Shown one piece after another: positions 31,923 through 40,480 of a DNA stretch of 64,000 nucleotides. The notes under the pieces are model-generated. The model ran no database searches. It saw nothing but the letters and a program-made list of their open reading frames with translations, and was not told the DNA's origin. Each line of letters starts with the position of its first letter. Position 1 is the stretch's first letter. Position numbers and translations under genes: made by a program. Where the stretch lies: NCBI RefSeq assembly GCF_001556105.1, contig NZ_LSIF01000025.1, forward strand, positions 62,001 through 126,000. Reading direction: 5' to 3'. This DNA comes from Pseudoxanthomonas mexicana. Lineage in GTDB: Bacteria; Pseudomonadota; Gammaproteobacteria; Xanthomonadales; Xanthomonadaceae.

Positions 31923-33626
31923 ATGTATTACTCCTTTCGCAATACCTCTGCAGGTCGGATGCGATGGTTGATCTTTCTGGTCATCGCCTCCCTGCTGGCC
32001 GGCCTTGGCCTGCGCGAGCCGATGCCGGCGGACGAACCGCGCTTCGTGCTGGCCGCCAAAACAATGGTGGAAACGGGGCAGTGGCTTTTTCCCTATCGCG
32101 GGATCGAGCTCTATGCCGAGAAACCACCAACGTTCATGTGGCTGCAGGCAGCGAGCTATCTGCTGGTGCGCAGTTGGAATGTCGCATTCCTGCTGCCGTC
32201 CTTGCTGGCCGCCTTGCTGACGCTCTGGTTGAGTGGCGACCTCGCACGCCGGTTGTGGGGTAAACGGGCGGCCGCGTATGCGGTGCTGGGTCTGTTTGTC
32301 TGCCTTCAGTTCGTCCTGCAAGCCAAGCGTGCGCAGATCGACATGGTGTTGGTGGGAATGACCACGCTCTCCCTGTGGGCGCTGACGCGCTACTTGCTGG
32401 AGAAGCCCAGTCCATGGCTGCTGATGCTGGGCACTTTCGCCGCCGGCCTGGGAACGGTGACCAAAGGGGTCGGCTTCCTGCCGGTGCTCGTGTTCATTCC
32501 CTGGCTATGGGTGCGGTGGAAGTCGCACTACGCCCTGCCCCCTCATCGAGCAGTACACATCGCGGCTGGCCTGACGGGATTCCTGCTGGGCGTCGGTGTC
32601 TGGCTGGCGCCCATGCTCACCACCGTGCTCATGTCGTCGGATTCGACCCTGCACGCCTATGCGCGCGAAATGCTGTTCAAGCAAACCGGCACGCGCTATG
32701 CCAATGCCTGGCATCACGTGAAGCCCGCCTGGTACTACCTGCAGTCGATGCTCACGCTGTGGCTGCCTGGCATCCTGCTCGCGCCCTGGCTGCTTCCGGC
32801 GTGGTGGCGGCGCCTGCGACGTGTCGATCCGCGCTATGCGCTCCTGCTGGGATGGGCGCTGCTGGTGCTGGTCTTCTTCACCGCCAGCCCCGGCAAGCGC
32901 GAGGTCTATATCTTCCCGATGCTGCCGGCCCTGGCGGTGGCCGCTTCACCGTTGCTGGCCGGCCTGCTGGGCCGCCGCGCTGTCCGGGCCGTGGTGTGGT
33001 CCTACTTGGCCGTGCTGGTGTCGGTCGCCGGCATGCTCGCGCTGTGGCTGATGTTCGCCCCGCCCGAGCGACTGCAGGGATTGGTCGAAGGCCGCAGCAT
33101 GGACATGGCGACGGTAGCTCGACTGAGCTGGTGGCTGCTCGGATTCTCGCTGATGGCGCTGATCGTGATGATCGCCTTGCGCCGGCGCGTCGCACTCGCG
33201 TTGATCGCGGTAACGGCGGCGCTGTGGACCGTCTATGGCGTGGGGCTGATGCCGGCGCTCAGTCCGGGCAGTTCGGCCAAGGTGCTGATGGATCGCGTGG
33301 GTCAAAGCATCGATCTGGACGCCGAACTGGCCATGCTCGGCTGGCGTGAGCAGCACCTGTTGCAAGCCGATCGCCCCGTCACGGAGTTCGGCTTCAAACG
33401 GCCCTGGGTTGAACAATGGCAACAGGCCCACGCCTGGCTGCTGCAAGCCCCCGAGCGGCGATGGCTGTTCCTGCGCAAGGAGGCGATCGGCCCGTGCCTT
33501 GATCCTGCGCGGGTCATCGACATCGGCGCATCCAATCGGCGCGACTGGATCCTGGCGCCCGGCACCGCATGGCTCCCCGGGTGCGAAGTGCCTGCGACGT
33601 GGTCTGCCGATGTCAGTGAAGACTGA
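31923..33626 (+). CDS. arnT: ArnT-like lipid A glycosyltransferase (GT83/PMT_2)
   Basis: 567 residues with about 12 membrane helices. The first periplasmic loop carries REPMPADEPRFVLAAKTMVE, the acidic catalytic region of ArnT, followed by GIELYAEKPPTFMWLQ, and then AKRAQIDMVLVG. This fold transfers a sugar from undecaprenyl phosphate to lipid A phosphate. Starts at ATG 31923 or ATG 31962 (MRWLIFL) are both possible. The donor need not be aminoarabinose: there are no arnA or arnB genes here, only a GT2 gene at 34778. Confidence 0.85.
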   Translation: MYYSFRNTSAGRMRWLIFLVIASLLAGLGLREPMPADEPRFVLAAKTMVETGQWLFPYRGIELYAEKPPTFMWLQAASYLLVRSWNVAFLLPSLLAALLTLWLSGDLARRLWGKRAAAYAVLGLFVCLQFVLQAKRAQIDMVLVGMTTLSLWALTRYLLEKPSPWLLMLGTFAAGLGTVTKGVGFLPVLVFIPWLWVRWKSHYALPPHRAVHIAAGLTGFLLGVGVWLAPMLTTVLMSSDSTLHAYAREMLFKQTGTRYANAWHHVKPAWYYLQSMLTLWLPGILLAPWLLPAWWRRLRRVDPRYALLLGWALLVLVFFTASPGKREVYIFPMLPALAVAASPLLAGLLGRRAVRAVVWSYLAVLVSVAGMLALWLMFAPPERLQGLVEGRSMDMATVARLSWWLLGFSLMALIVMIALRRRVALALIAVTAALWTVYGVGLMPALSPGSSAKVLMDRVGQSIDLDAELAMLGWREQHLLQADRPVTEFGFKRPWVEQWQQAHAWLLQAPERRWLFLRKEAIGPCLDPARVIDIGASNRRDWILAPGTAWLPGCEVPATWSADVSED

Positions 33627-33783
33627 CGCTTGGCCGAGCCGAATGTCCACCGCCTTTCTGCTTGCAGCGTGCACTCAGGCGATGCCGGCAGGACCAGGAA
33701 GCGACGCCCTGCAAGCAGCGATGCTGCGCATGTCATGTGGCGAATGAACCATTCACTCCACACCGGATCTCGCGAACACTCCA

Positions 33784-34575
33784 ATGGCTGACATCCCCTC
33801 CCCTGCCCGCACCTCCAGCGCACGCCTGCCGGACGGGGCCACCGCCGCTACCGATGCCTCGCGTCCTGCATTCCCACCCTTCGACTGGCGTCGGGGGCTC
33901 CTTCTTCCCTGCATGACGCTCGTTGCGATCGCCGTCATCCTGACCGGCGAGCTGGACATGAAGATTGCGTCCTGGCTCTACTCGGCGGGGGGCAACGAAT
34001 GGATCCACAGGAATGGCTTCTGGACAGAGAGCGTCATTCACAAGGCTGGACGTCTCGTTACCTATGCGGGTGTCCTCTTCCTGATCACGCTGGTGTCGCT
34101 CGGTTACTTCGTGCCAGGGGTGCGCCCTCGGCGCAGGTCATTGATCTGGCTCCTGATCGCGGTCGTGCTGTCCACTGGAATCGTGTCCATCGTGAAGCGA
34201 TATTCCGGCCTTGACTGCCCGTGGAGCATTTCCGGGCTGGGCGGCACCCGTCCCTACATCACCCTGTTCGACCTCCGGCCCATGGCGTCCGGCTGCTTTC
34301 CATCCGGTCATGCCAGCGGGGGATACGCATGGCTTGCCCTGTACTTCTTCTGCCTGGAGGCATACCCAAGGCTTCGCTGGGCAGGATTCGCCGCGGGGCT
34401 TGGCTTGGGGCTCATCTTCGGCGTAGGCCAGCAGCTGAGAGGCGCGCACTTTCTATCTCATGATGTCGTTACGGTACTCATCTGCTGGACCGTCCCGGCG
34501 CTGCTCTACATGGCGCGGAAGAGCCCGGTGCCACCGCCTTCCGGCAGCATCCTCGCCCGCTCCGCAGCTCGCTGA
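33784..34575 (+). CDS. PAP2-family membrane phosphatase, LpxE-like
   Basis: 263 residues with about six membrane helices. The PAP2 signature is present: KRYSGLDCPW (first motif, partly degenerate), CFPSGHASGGYA (second motif with His) and LRGAHFLSHDVV (third motif with His and Asp). In this setting removal of a phosphate from lipid A (as LpxE does) or from undecaprenyl pyrophosphate are the two likely reactions. The neighbours favour lipid A. The 157 bases before it hold no gene. Confidence 0.8.
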   Translation: MADIPSPARTSSARLPDGATAATDASRPAFPPFDWRRGLLLPCMTLVAIAVILTGELDMKIASWLYSAGGNEWIHRNGFWTESVIHKAGRLVTYAGVLFLITLVSLGYFVPGVRPRRRSLIWLLIAVVLSTGIVSIVKRYSGLDCPWSISGLGGTRPYITLFDLRPMASGCFPSGHASGGYAWLALYFFCLEAYPRLRWAGFAAGLGLGLIFGVGQQLRGAHFLSHDVVTVLICWTVPALLYMARKSPVPPPSGSILARSAAR

Positions 34576-34685
34576 AGACGCAGGGCACGCGCATCCGGGC
34601 GTCTGCAAAGACCCTCCAGTGGCTGATGGGCACCGCGCGACGAACTCGCCGAATCCCATGACCGCATAGAATGGCCTGCCGAAAA

Positions 34686-34755
34686 GGGGGCGTCTGAAGC
34701 GCCCCCGCCTCGGTACATGCTGCGTGCGGGCGAAGATTGAACATTGATCGCCCGC
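34686..34755. repeat. Two hairpins before the GT2 gene
   Basis: GGGGGCG-(7)-CGCCCCC at 34686-34706 and GCGGGCGA-(14)-TCGCCCGC at 34726-34755 are both perfect. The first may terminate the PAP2 transcript. The second lies shortly before the GT2 start and could be a regulatory structure. Confidence 0.4.
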
Positions 34756-34777
34756 CCCGCAACGTCATCGAACTCTC

Positions 34778-35536
34778 ATGCCACCACACACAGTTGCCGC
34801 CATGACCAGTCTTTCCGTCGTCATTCCCGTCTTCAACGAGCGGGACAATATCGGTCCACTCGTCCATGAGGTCGTGGGCCGCCTGCGGGACCGCGTCGCC
34901 TTCGACATCATCTGCGTGGATGACGACTCCGAAGACGACACGCGCGACGTGCTGGCATCGCTCAATGCCGACATTCCGGAGCTACGCGTGATCGTTCACC
35001 AGACACGGAGCGGCCAGAGCGCTGCCATCCGCACCGGCGTGAAGCAGTCGACCTCGCCCTGGATCGCCACGCTGGATGGGGACGGACAGAACGACCCTGC
35101 CGACATCCTCACGCTGTTGTCCGCTCGCGAGGGCGCGGCTCCCGTCGTGCGGCTGTTCGCCGGCTGGCGAACGCAACGGAAGGACACCGCGAGCAAACGC
35201 CTGGCGTCTCGGTGGGCCAACCGCATCCGCCAGTACTTCCTTCGCGACGACACGCCCGACACGGGATGCGGCATCAAGCTGTTCGAGCGGATCGCGTTCC
35301 TGGATCTGCCCTACTTCGACCATATGCATCGCTATCTTCCGGCGCTGATGCAGCGCGCCGGCTGGAAGACGATCAGCGTGCCCGTGTCGCATCGCCCGCG
35401 CAACGCAGGTCAGTCCAAATACACCAACCTGCATCGGGCCTGGGTCGGCATACGCGACCTGATGGGCGTGGCGTGGCTGATCCAGCGCAGTCATGTCAGT
35501 GGCGTCACCGAAATGACCAAGGGTCCAAGGCCGTGA
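34778..35536 (+). CDS. Polyprenyl-phosphate glycosyltransferase, GT2 family (ArnC-like)
   Basis: 252 residues; a second start at 34802 (MTSLSVVIPVFNE) is equally good. GT-A fold motifs are clear: LSVVIPVFNERDNIGPL, IICVDDDSEDDT, ATLDGDGQNDPADI (metal-binding DxD-like) and GCGIKLFER. The protein has no membrane hairpin at its C-terminus, unlike ArnC. It probably loads a sugar on undecaprenyl phosphate for the ArnT-like enzyme. The GTG/ATG of the next gene follows its stop almost at once. Confidence 0.85.
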   Translation: MPPHTVAAMTSLSVVIPVFNERDNIGPLVHEVVGRLRDRVAFDIICVDDDSEDDTRDVLASLNADIPELRVIVHQTRSGQSAAIRTGVKQSTSPWIATLDGDGQNDPADILTLLSAREGAAPVVRLFAGWRTQRKDTASKRLASRWANRIRQYFLRDDTPDTGCGIKLFERIAFLDLPYFDHMHRYLPALMQRAGWKTISVPVSHRPRNAGQSKYTNLHRAWVGIRDLMGVAWLIQRSHVSGVTEMTKGPRP

Positions 35537-35538
35537 AC

Positions 35539-35871
35539 ATGATGGATCAGGAAATCGTCTGGCTCAGCTGGACCGGCATGCGTGCCACGCCGTGGAAGCT
35601 CATCGGCCTGACGGGCGCTTCACTGTTCGGTGCACGTTGGCTTGTGCAGTTCGTGGCGTCCCGTCGCGCGGGACGCCCGGTGATTCCGCGCCTGTTCTGG
35701 TACATGAGCCTGTGCGGCAGCTTGATGGCGCTGAGCTACTTCCTGTTTTCCTCCAAACAGGATGCCGTCGGCGTACTTCAGAACCTGTTGCCCGCCTTTA
35801 CGGCGGGCTACAGCCTGTACCTGGACGTCCGGCACCAGCGCGATGCGAAGCAGTCGGAAGGCAGCCGCTAG
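35539..35871 (+). CDS. LAB_N domain membrane protein (lipid A biosynthesis N-terminal type)
   Basis: 110 residues with three membrane helices. It carries the LAB_N pattern: LTGASLFGARWLVQFVASRR, IPRLFWYMSLCGSLMALSYF and DAVGVLQNLLPAFTAGYSLY. Free-standing LAB_N proteins lie next to GT2 transferases in many lipid A and glycolipid loci. The start could be GTG 35533, overlapping the previous stop, or ATG 35539. It ends the lipid A cluster; the convergent DsbA gene follows. Confidence 0.85.
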   Translation: MMDQEIVWLSWTGMRATPWKLIGLTGASLFGARWLVQFVASRRAGRPVIPRLFWYMSLCGSLMALSYFLFSSKQDAVGVLQNLLPAFTAGYSLYLDVRHQRDAKQSEGSR

Positions 35872-35918
35872 GGCATCTGCAGCGCCGGCCCTGGTGATCG
35901 CTTGCAGACTGCAGGCGG

Positions 35919-36560
35919 TTACTTCTTTCTTGCCCGCGACAATTCGGCGTTCACCAGCGCCTCGAGCTGCTCGGGCCCAAGTTCGGCAAGCTGCTTTCCA
36001 TTGACATAGAACGTCGGCGTGCCCTGGATCTTCGCCGCTTCAACAGCGGCCACTTCACGCTTCATCAGGGTTTCCACGGCGCCAGTCGCGATGTACTGCT
36101 GCGCGAGCTTGCGGTCCAGTCCGGCTTGAACGGCGAAATCCCACACCTTCTCGGGGTCGGAGCCTCGATGACTGGCCCAGACCGGCTGGTGCTGCATAAG
36201 CGCATCCATCACGGGCACGAGACGCTTCTGCTGGCGGGCGGCTTCCAGCACGTTGATGGCCTGCCTCGACACCGCTCCATGGAACGGGACGTAACGGATC
36301 ACCAGGCGCACGTCTTTCGGATTGGCCGCCAGCAACTGCTTAACGTGCGGGTACATCGCCCTGCACGATTCACAGGCAGGGTCGAAAAATTCCACGATGG
36401 TGACCGGAGCGGTAACAGGCCCCATGGAAGGAGCGTTTGCCGGCGCCAGGGCATTGGCGGCCGTTGGTGACTGGGCAGAGGCCCCGTCAGCATACGAAGT
36501 GCCAAAAGCAAGTGCGGCGGCCAGCAGGATCGTCAGGCCAGACGTCGTTCGAGTACTCAT
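35919..36560 (-). CDS. DsbA-family periplasmic thiol-disulfide protein
   Basis: 213 residues from ATG 36560. A signal peptide (MSTRTTSGLTILLAAALAFG, then TSYADGASA) is followed by a DsbA/DsbG-like thioredoxin fold: VTIVEFFDPACESCRAMYPH with a CESC active site near residue 75, and the cis-Pro segment IQGTPTFYVNG. It lies just after the small CDF exporter on the same strand. It may act like ScsC in protecting periplasmic thiols during metal stress; this is inference. Confidence 0.85.
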   Translation of the reverse strand: MSTRTTSGLTILLAAALAFGTSYADGASAQSPTAANALAPANAPSMGPVTAPVTIVEFFDPACESCRAMYPHVKQLLAANPKDVRLVIRYVPFHGAVSRQAINVLEAARQQKRLVPVMDALMQHQPVWASHRGSDPEKVWDFAVQAGLDRKLAQQYIATGAVETLMKREVAAVEAAKIQGTPTFYVNGKQLAELGPEQLEALVNAELSRARKK

Positions 36561-36574
36561 TATCGTCTCCAGGG

Positions 36575-37189
36575 TTAGCGTGAAGCTTTGAACTGCGGCC
36601 ATGCCCCGCGGATGACGCGGATGGCAGAGCGAAGGAAGATCAAGGCGATGATCGACCCGACCACGATATCGGGCCACGGGGAATTCAGCCACGCGGCTGC
36701 CAACAGCACGCCGAAATTGGCGGCCACGTCATTGCGCGAGCACTCGAACGTGCTGCTCATGTTGACGTTGAGTTTGCGGAAGCGCCACAGCAACGCGAGG
36801 CAGGTCAGATTCGCCAGCAAGGCCAGACTGCCGAAGATTAGCATCAGCTTGCTGGACGGCGGAACGCCATGGATCAGCTTGAGGATGATCTCGACCACGA
36901 TCACCGCAAAGAGGAACAGGATCAGGCCACCTTTTGCCAGTGCGGCACCCGCCTCCCATTTGGCTCCCCGGTTGATGACGTACAGACTGAGCGCGTAGAC
37001 CAGCGCGTCGCCCAGCATGTCCACGGCATCGGCCTGCAGCGCCGAGGAGTGGGCGATGATGCCGGCACCGAACTCGATGAAGAACATCAGCGCATTGATC
37101 GCCAGGACGATCAGCAGGACCCGTCGCTGGTCCTTCTTCAGCGCGAGTTGTGCGATCTCATCGCCTTTCTTCGAACAGCACTCATCCAT
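36575..37189 (-). CDS. Short cation diffusion facilitator with unusual metal-site residues
   Basis: 204 residues from ATG 37189, beginning MDECCSKKGDEIAQL. Six membrane helices are present but the C-terminal cytoplasmic domain of CzcD is absent. The helix 2 site reads LQADAVDMLGD, so DxxxD replaces HxxxD. The helix 5 site reads FECSRNDVAANFG, so CxxxD replaces HxxxD. These ligands suggest a metal preference unlike czcD, perhaps a softer ion. The N-terminal Cys pair may help capture metal. Expression probably comes from the MerR-type promoter at 37606-37636. Confidence 0.8.
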   Translation of the reverse strand: MDECCSKKGDEIAQLALKKDQRRVLLIVLAINALMFFIEFGAGIIAHSSALQADAVDMLGDALVYALSLYVINRGAKWEAGAALAKGGLILFLFAVIVVEIILKLIHGVPPSSKLMLIFGSLALLANLTCLALLWRFRKLNVNMSSTFECSRNDVAANFGVLLAAAWLNSPWPDIVVGSIIALIFLRSAIRVIRGAWPQFKASR

Positions 37190-37574
37190 TTCCAGAGCCT
37201 CCCGGCAAAAGCGCATCCTCGGCGAGGCGCGCGACGTTGAGATGAAGCATTGGCAGCACGACCATCGTCAGCGACGTCGCGGTCGCGGTCGCCAGCCCAT
37301 CAATGACGAACGTCGCCGGCAGCCGTTGCGCCTCGGCGCCCGTACCCGTCGCCAATGCCATGAGGACGAAACCCGGCGCGGCCACCAGGGCGGTCATCAG
37401 CAGGCGGTGCATGGCTGCACCCTGCGTCATGCGCGGGATGCGACTGCGCTGATCCACGCGGCCATGCACTTGCGCGGATGGCCGCACACCGTCCAGCGCC
37501 TGCGCGGCGGGAATGGCCAGCAGCAAGGTCGCCGTGGCGAATCCGGGGATGTTGGGGGGCAAGAGGCGGCCCAT
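37182..37574 (-). pseudogene. czcA C-terminal remnant
   Basis: 130 codons remain open and match the end of CzcA: LMTALVAAPGFVLMALATGTG, then AEAQRLPATFVIDGLATATA and LTMVVLPMLHL. Compared with the intact pumps, Ser-Leu has become Ala-Pro, and Ile-Gly-Gly has become Ile-Asp-Gly. Only about one twelfth of the pump is left, so it cannot work as a transporter. Its frame still ends inside the start of the CDF gene and may carry ribosomes to it. Confidence 0.8.
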
Positions 37575-37605
37575 CAGTCGGCGTTCCGGTCGGGATCGGG
37601 CTATC

Positions 37606-37636
37606 CTTGTAAAGGTTGAAGTAGCTATAAGGTCAA
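37606..37636 (-). promoter_or_regulatory. MerR-type promoter with 19-base spacer
   Basis: Read leftward, TTGACC (37631-37636) and TACAAG (37606-37611) are separated by 19 bases containing an imperfect dyad, TTATAGCTACTTCAACCTT. A long spacer with a dyad is the hallmark of MerR-family activation. It faces the czcA remnant and CDF gene, with merR starting 4 bases away on the other strand. Confidence 0.75.
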
Positions 37637-37639
37637 CCC

Positions 37640-38062
37640 ATGAAGGACCTGATGACCATCGGCGAGGCCGCCAGGGTCACCGATACCCGCCCCGAGACGA
37701 TCCGCTACTACGAAAAGATCGGCCTGCTGCCCGCCCCACCGCGGTCGGCCGGCAACTACCGGGGGTACAGCGCCAGGGAGGTTTCGCGTCTGGGATTCGT
37801 CCGGCGCGCGCGCGAGCTCGGTTTCTCCATCGAACAGATCCGCGAACTGATGCAGCTCTCGGAACAGCACGACCATGACTGCTGCACCGTGGATGATCTG
37901 ACGCGCGGTCACATCGTGGCGATCGAACAGAAGGTCGCGGACCTGCATGCGTTGAAGCAGGAACTGCAGTCGCTGCTGAGCGCCTGCCAGGGCGGGCGCG
38001 TGGCGCAATGCCGGATTCTGGAAGCACTGAGCCCCGCGATTCAATCCGGCGCGGCCAACTGA
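37640..38062 (+). CDS. MerR-family metal-responsive regulator (CadR/PbrR/ZntR group)
   Basis: 140 residues. The winged helix-turn-helix (LMTIGEAARVTDTRPETIRY, YEKIGLLP, RGYSAREVSRLGFVRRAREL) is followed by the dimer helix with Cys pair (DHDCCTVDDLTRGH) and a C-terminal metal loop (CQGGRVAQCRILEAL). These cysteines lie where CadR, PbrR and ZntR bind Cd, Pb or Zn. It is divergent from the CDF gene and would activate the long-spacer promoter between them. Confidence 0.9.
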   Translation: MKDLMTIGEAARVTDTRPETIRYYEKIGLLPAPPRSAGNYRGYSAREVSRLGFVRRARELGFSIEQIRELMQLSEQHDHDCCTVDDLTRGHIVAIEQKVADLHALKQELQSLLSACQGGRVAQCRILEALSPAIQSGAAN

Positions 38063-38102
38063 AATCGTCCTGGCGGACTTCCCGCGCCAGATCGCGGGTG
38101 CG

Positions 38103-39278
38103 TCAGGCGGTCGATCGCCGCCTGTGCAGCCACACCAATGCAACGACCGCTACGAGAATCCACGGCACCAGCGCGAAGTTCATCCGCTGCCACCCCAACG
38201 TGTCCAGAAGACCGCCCGCACCGAGCGAACAGGCCAAGCCCACAAAGAATATGGTCATGTCGTTGACGGCCTGCGCTTTCGCCTTCTCCGATGGCCTGTA
38301 TGTGGTCGTCACCAGTGTGGTGCCACCGATGTACATGAAGTTCCAGCCTACTCCCAGCAGGACCAACGACACAGCGAACGAATTGAAGCCGGTCCCGCCC
38401 AGCGTTGTCAGGATGTGAGCCAGGAAGATCGCTGCACCTGCCAGCATCACCCGGATAGCGCCGAATCGGGCGATGAGCGATCCGGTAAAGAAGGACGGCA
38501 GGAACATGCCCAGCGTATGCAGCTGAATGACGGTGGCTGCGCTGCTGAGTTCGTGGTGATGGTGCACCATCGCAATCGGCGTGGCGGTCATCGCCAGGAT
38601 CATGATGCCGTAGCCGGTTGCTGCGCCGAACAGTGCGACGAGGTACGCCGGCTGGATCACGATCTCATGCCAGGGCCTGGCAGGGCCTTGCGCTGCGGCT
38701 TGATCGCTGGCCGCAGGAATGCGCAATCCGAGAAGTACTCCCGATGCGACAAGGGACACCACGCTCAGGATCAGGAACGATCCCATGTACTCGGGGGACA
38801 ACAGCGATCCTCCCAGTCGAGCCAGCATCGGACCCACCAGGGCAGCCACGATGCCGCCAGCAAGTACCAAGGAGATCGCTCTGGCCTTGAAGGCCTCGTC
38901 CGCTACCTCACCTGCCGCAAACCGATAGAACTGGGCGAATGCCTGGTAGGCACCGACAAAGAACGTACCCGTTGCCAGCAGGCCAAGCGAGCGTTCGTGT
39001 ATGCCGAACGCAGCGATCAGTCCACCAAGAAGCCCGAAGAAGGTTCCGCAGAGAAATCCCGCTCTCCGCCCTACGCGCGCCATCCACATGGCGCCCGGGA
39101 AGGTAATGCTGGCCGTTCCCAGGAACATGGTGGCGATCGGCAGGGTCGACCATCGCGGCGAGTCAGCCAGCTGGGCACCCGCAAGACCACCCACCGTCAT
39201 GACGATGACGGAAACGATCTGGAACAGTGCTTGTGCGCTCGCAAGGATGACGACCTGTCGATGCATGGCCTTGAACAT
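38103..39278 (-). CDS. MFS transporter under ArsR control
   Basis: 391 residues with 12 membrane helices. The MFS motif GRRAGFLCGTFFG lies in the first cytoplasmic loop region, and MVHHHHELSSAATVIQLH provides a run of four His between helices 7 and 8. It diverges from the ArsR-rhodanese gene, with a perfect palindrome in the 146-base gap, so it is probably repressed by that regulator. The substrate is unknown; a reactive sulfur or arsenic compound would fit the context. Confidence 0.8.
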   Translation of the reverse strand: MFKAMHRQVVILASAQALFQIVSVIVMTVGGLAGAQLADSPRWSTLPIATMFLGTASITFPGAMWMARVGRRAGFLCGTFFGLLGGLIAAFGIHERSLGLLATGTFFVGAYQAFAQFYRFAAGEVADEAFKARAISLVLAGGIVAALVGPMLARLGGSLLSPEYMGSFLILSVVSLVASGVLLGLRIPAASDQAAAQGPARPWHEIVIQPAYLVALFGAATGYGIMILAMTATPIAMVHHHHELSSAATVIQLHTLGMFLPSFFTGSLIARFGAIRVMLAGAAIFLAHILTTLGGTGFNSFAVSLVLLGVGWNFMYIGGTTLVTTTYRPSEKAKAQAVNDMTIFFVGLACSLGAGGLLDTLGWQRMNFALVPWILVAVVALVWLHRRRSTA

Positions 39279-39380
39279 GTGCTCGTTGTCCTTGCTGGGT
39301 ACCGCGAATGCTTGGAATCAGAATTTGAGCGGGACGAAGGGCACGTGCAGCGCGATCCGTGGCGTCCCTGCGAGTGATAC

Positions 39381-39408
39381 AATCATTCAACGCTTCGATT
39401 GAATGATT
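39381..39408. promoter_or_regulatory. Perfect palindrome, probable ArsR operator
   Basis: AATCATTCAA (39381-39390) and TTGAATGATT (39399-39408) form a perfect inverted repeat with an 8-base spacer, between the divergent MFS and ArsR-rhodanese genes. Size and A/T-rich arms are typical of ArsR-family operators. Confidence 0.8.
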
Positions 39409-39424
39409 CTCGTGAGGGCGGCCC

Positions 39425-40090
39425 ATGTCAAGCACCCCCAAGCAAACGATCTACGCTCACCTGGCTGAAATCGCGCAAGCGCTGGGCCATGCCAATCGCC
39501 TGGAACTGCTCGAACATCTGGCGCAAGGCCGGCGTAGTGTCGAGACGCTGTCAGGTCTGACGGGATTGAGCTTTGCCAATACGAGCCGTCATCTGCAGCT
39601 GCTGCGTCGCGCGCGCCTGGTGGATACCGAACGCCAGGGCAAGCATGTGTTGTACAGACTGGCCGGCGACACGGAAGTCGTGTCCGTGATCAGCGCGCTT
39701 GGCAGGCTTGGCGAGCGGAATGTCGCGGAGGTGGACCAGGTGATTCGCGACTACTTCAATCAGCGCGACAGCCTGGAGCCAGTATCTCGAAACGAACTTC
39801 TCAAGCGCATCGAGGATGGAACGGTGTCCGTACTCGATGTGCGTCCTGGCGAGGAGTTCGCGCTCGGGCATGTGCCGGGGGCGCTCAGCATTCCCATGGA
39901 AGAGCTGGAGCGTCGGCTGGCCGAGCTTCCCAAGGACAAGGACATCATCGCGTACTGCCGGGGACCTTACTGCGTCATGTCCTTCGAAGCGGTAGCGACA
40001 TTGAGAAGAAAGGGGTATCGCGTGCGTCGTTTGGAGGAAGGCTTCGCCGAATGGAAAGCAGCGGGACTCGCGGTTTCAACTCAAGCCTGA
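39425..40090 (+). CDS. ArsR-family regulator fused to a rhodanese domain
   Basis: 221 residues. The N-terminal winged helix (ALGHANRLELLEHLAQG, LSFANTSRHLQLLRRARLV) is followed from about residue 115 by a rhodanese domain (VLDVRPGEEFALGHVPGALS) with the active loop YCRGPYCVMS. The usual ArsR Cys metal site ELCVC is absent, so the sensing residue is more likely the rhodanese Cys, which can carry a persulfide. GAGG lies before the ATG. It probably controls the MFS gene and itself through the palindrome at 39381. Confidence 0.88.
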   Translation: MSSTPKQTIYAHLAEIAQALGHANRLELLEHLAQGRRSVETLSGLTGLSFANTSRHLQLLRRARLVDTERQGKHVLYRLAGDTEVVSVISALGRLGERNVAEVDQVIRDYFNQRDSLEPVSRNELLKRIEDGTVSVLDVRPGEEFALGHVPGALSIPMEELERRLAELPKDKDIIAYCRGPYCVMSFEAVATLRRKGYRVRRLEEGFAEWKAAGLAVSTQA

Positions 40091-40099
40091 AGAACAGAC

Positions 40100-40480
40100 A
40101 TGATCAACGCCACAAGTCGCCCAACACCCTACCAATCCGAACTCAACAGCCCTTCGCACACCCTGCTCTCTGATGCTCCTGTCGGAAAAGGTGGCGGCGG
40201 TGCGGGTTTCGGAGCCCATCAGCTGCTGGAAGCATCCTTGGCAAGTTGCATGAACATGGCGGTGCGCATGCATGCCGATGCGCAAGGCTACGCGCTTCGC
40301 CATGTCTCGACACAAGTCAGCCTGGACTGGCCCGACGACACAACCACACGCTTCTCCTACGCAATCGTTCTGGAAGGCGACCTAACTCAGGGGCAGCGGG
40401 ATGAACTGCACGCCGTGGCCGATAGCTGCCCGGTCCGCAGGACGCTTGCCAACCGGCTTGTTTTTGAAGAAGGGGTCTGA
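40100..40480 (+). CDS. OsmC/Ohr-family protein
   Basis: 126 residues with the OsmC pattern: GGGGAGFGAHQLLEASLASC (first reactive Cys) and, later, VADSCPVRRTLAN (second reactive Cys). Such proteins reduce organic peroxides, and some act on persulfides. It lies 9 bases after the ArsR-rhodanese gene on the same strand, which suggests defence against reactive sulfur or peroxide species. Confidence 0.85.
   Translation: MINATSRPTPYQSELNSPSHTLLSDAPVGKGGGGAGFGAHQLLEASLASCMNMAVRMHADAQGYALRHVSTQVSLDWPDDTTTRFSYAIVLEGDLTQGQRDELHAVADSCPVRRTLANRLVFEEGV

Noticed and set aside
37182..37574. Small independent RND-like protein
   Set aside because: Only a degenerate C-terminal piece of CzcA is present, with changed key residues, so I call it a remnant.
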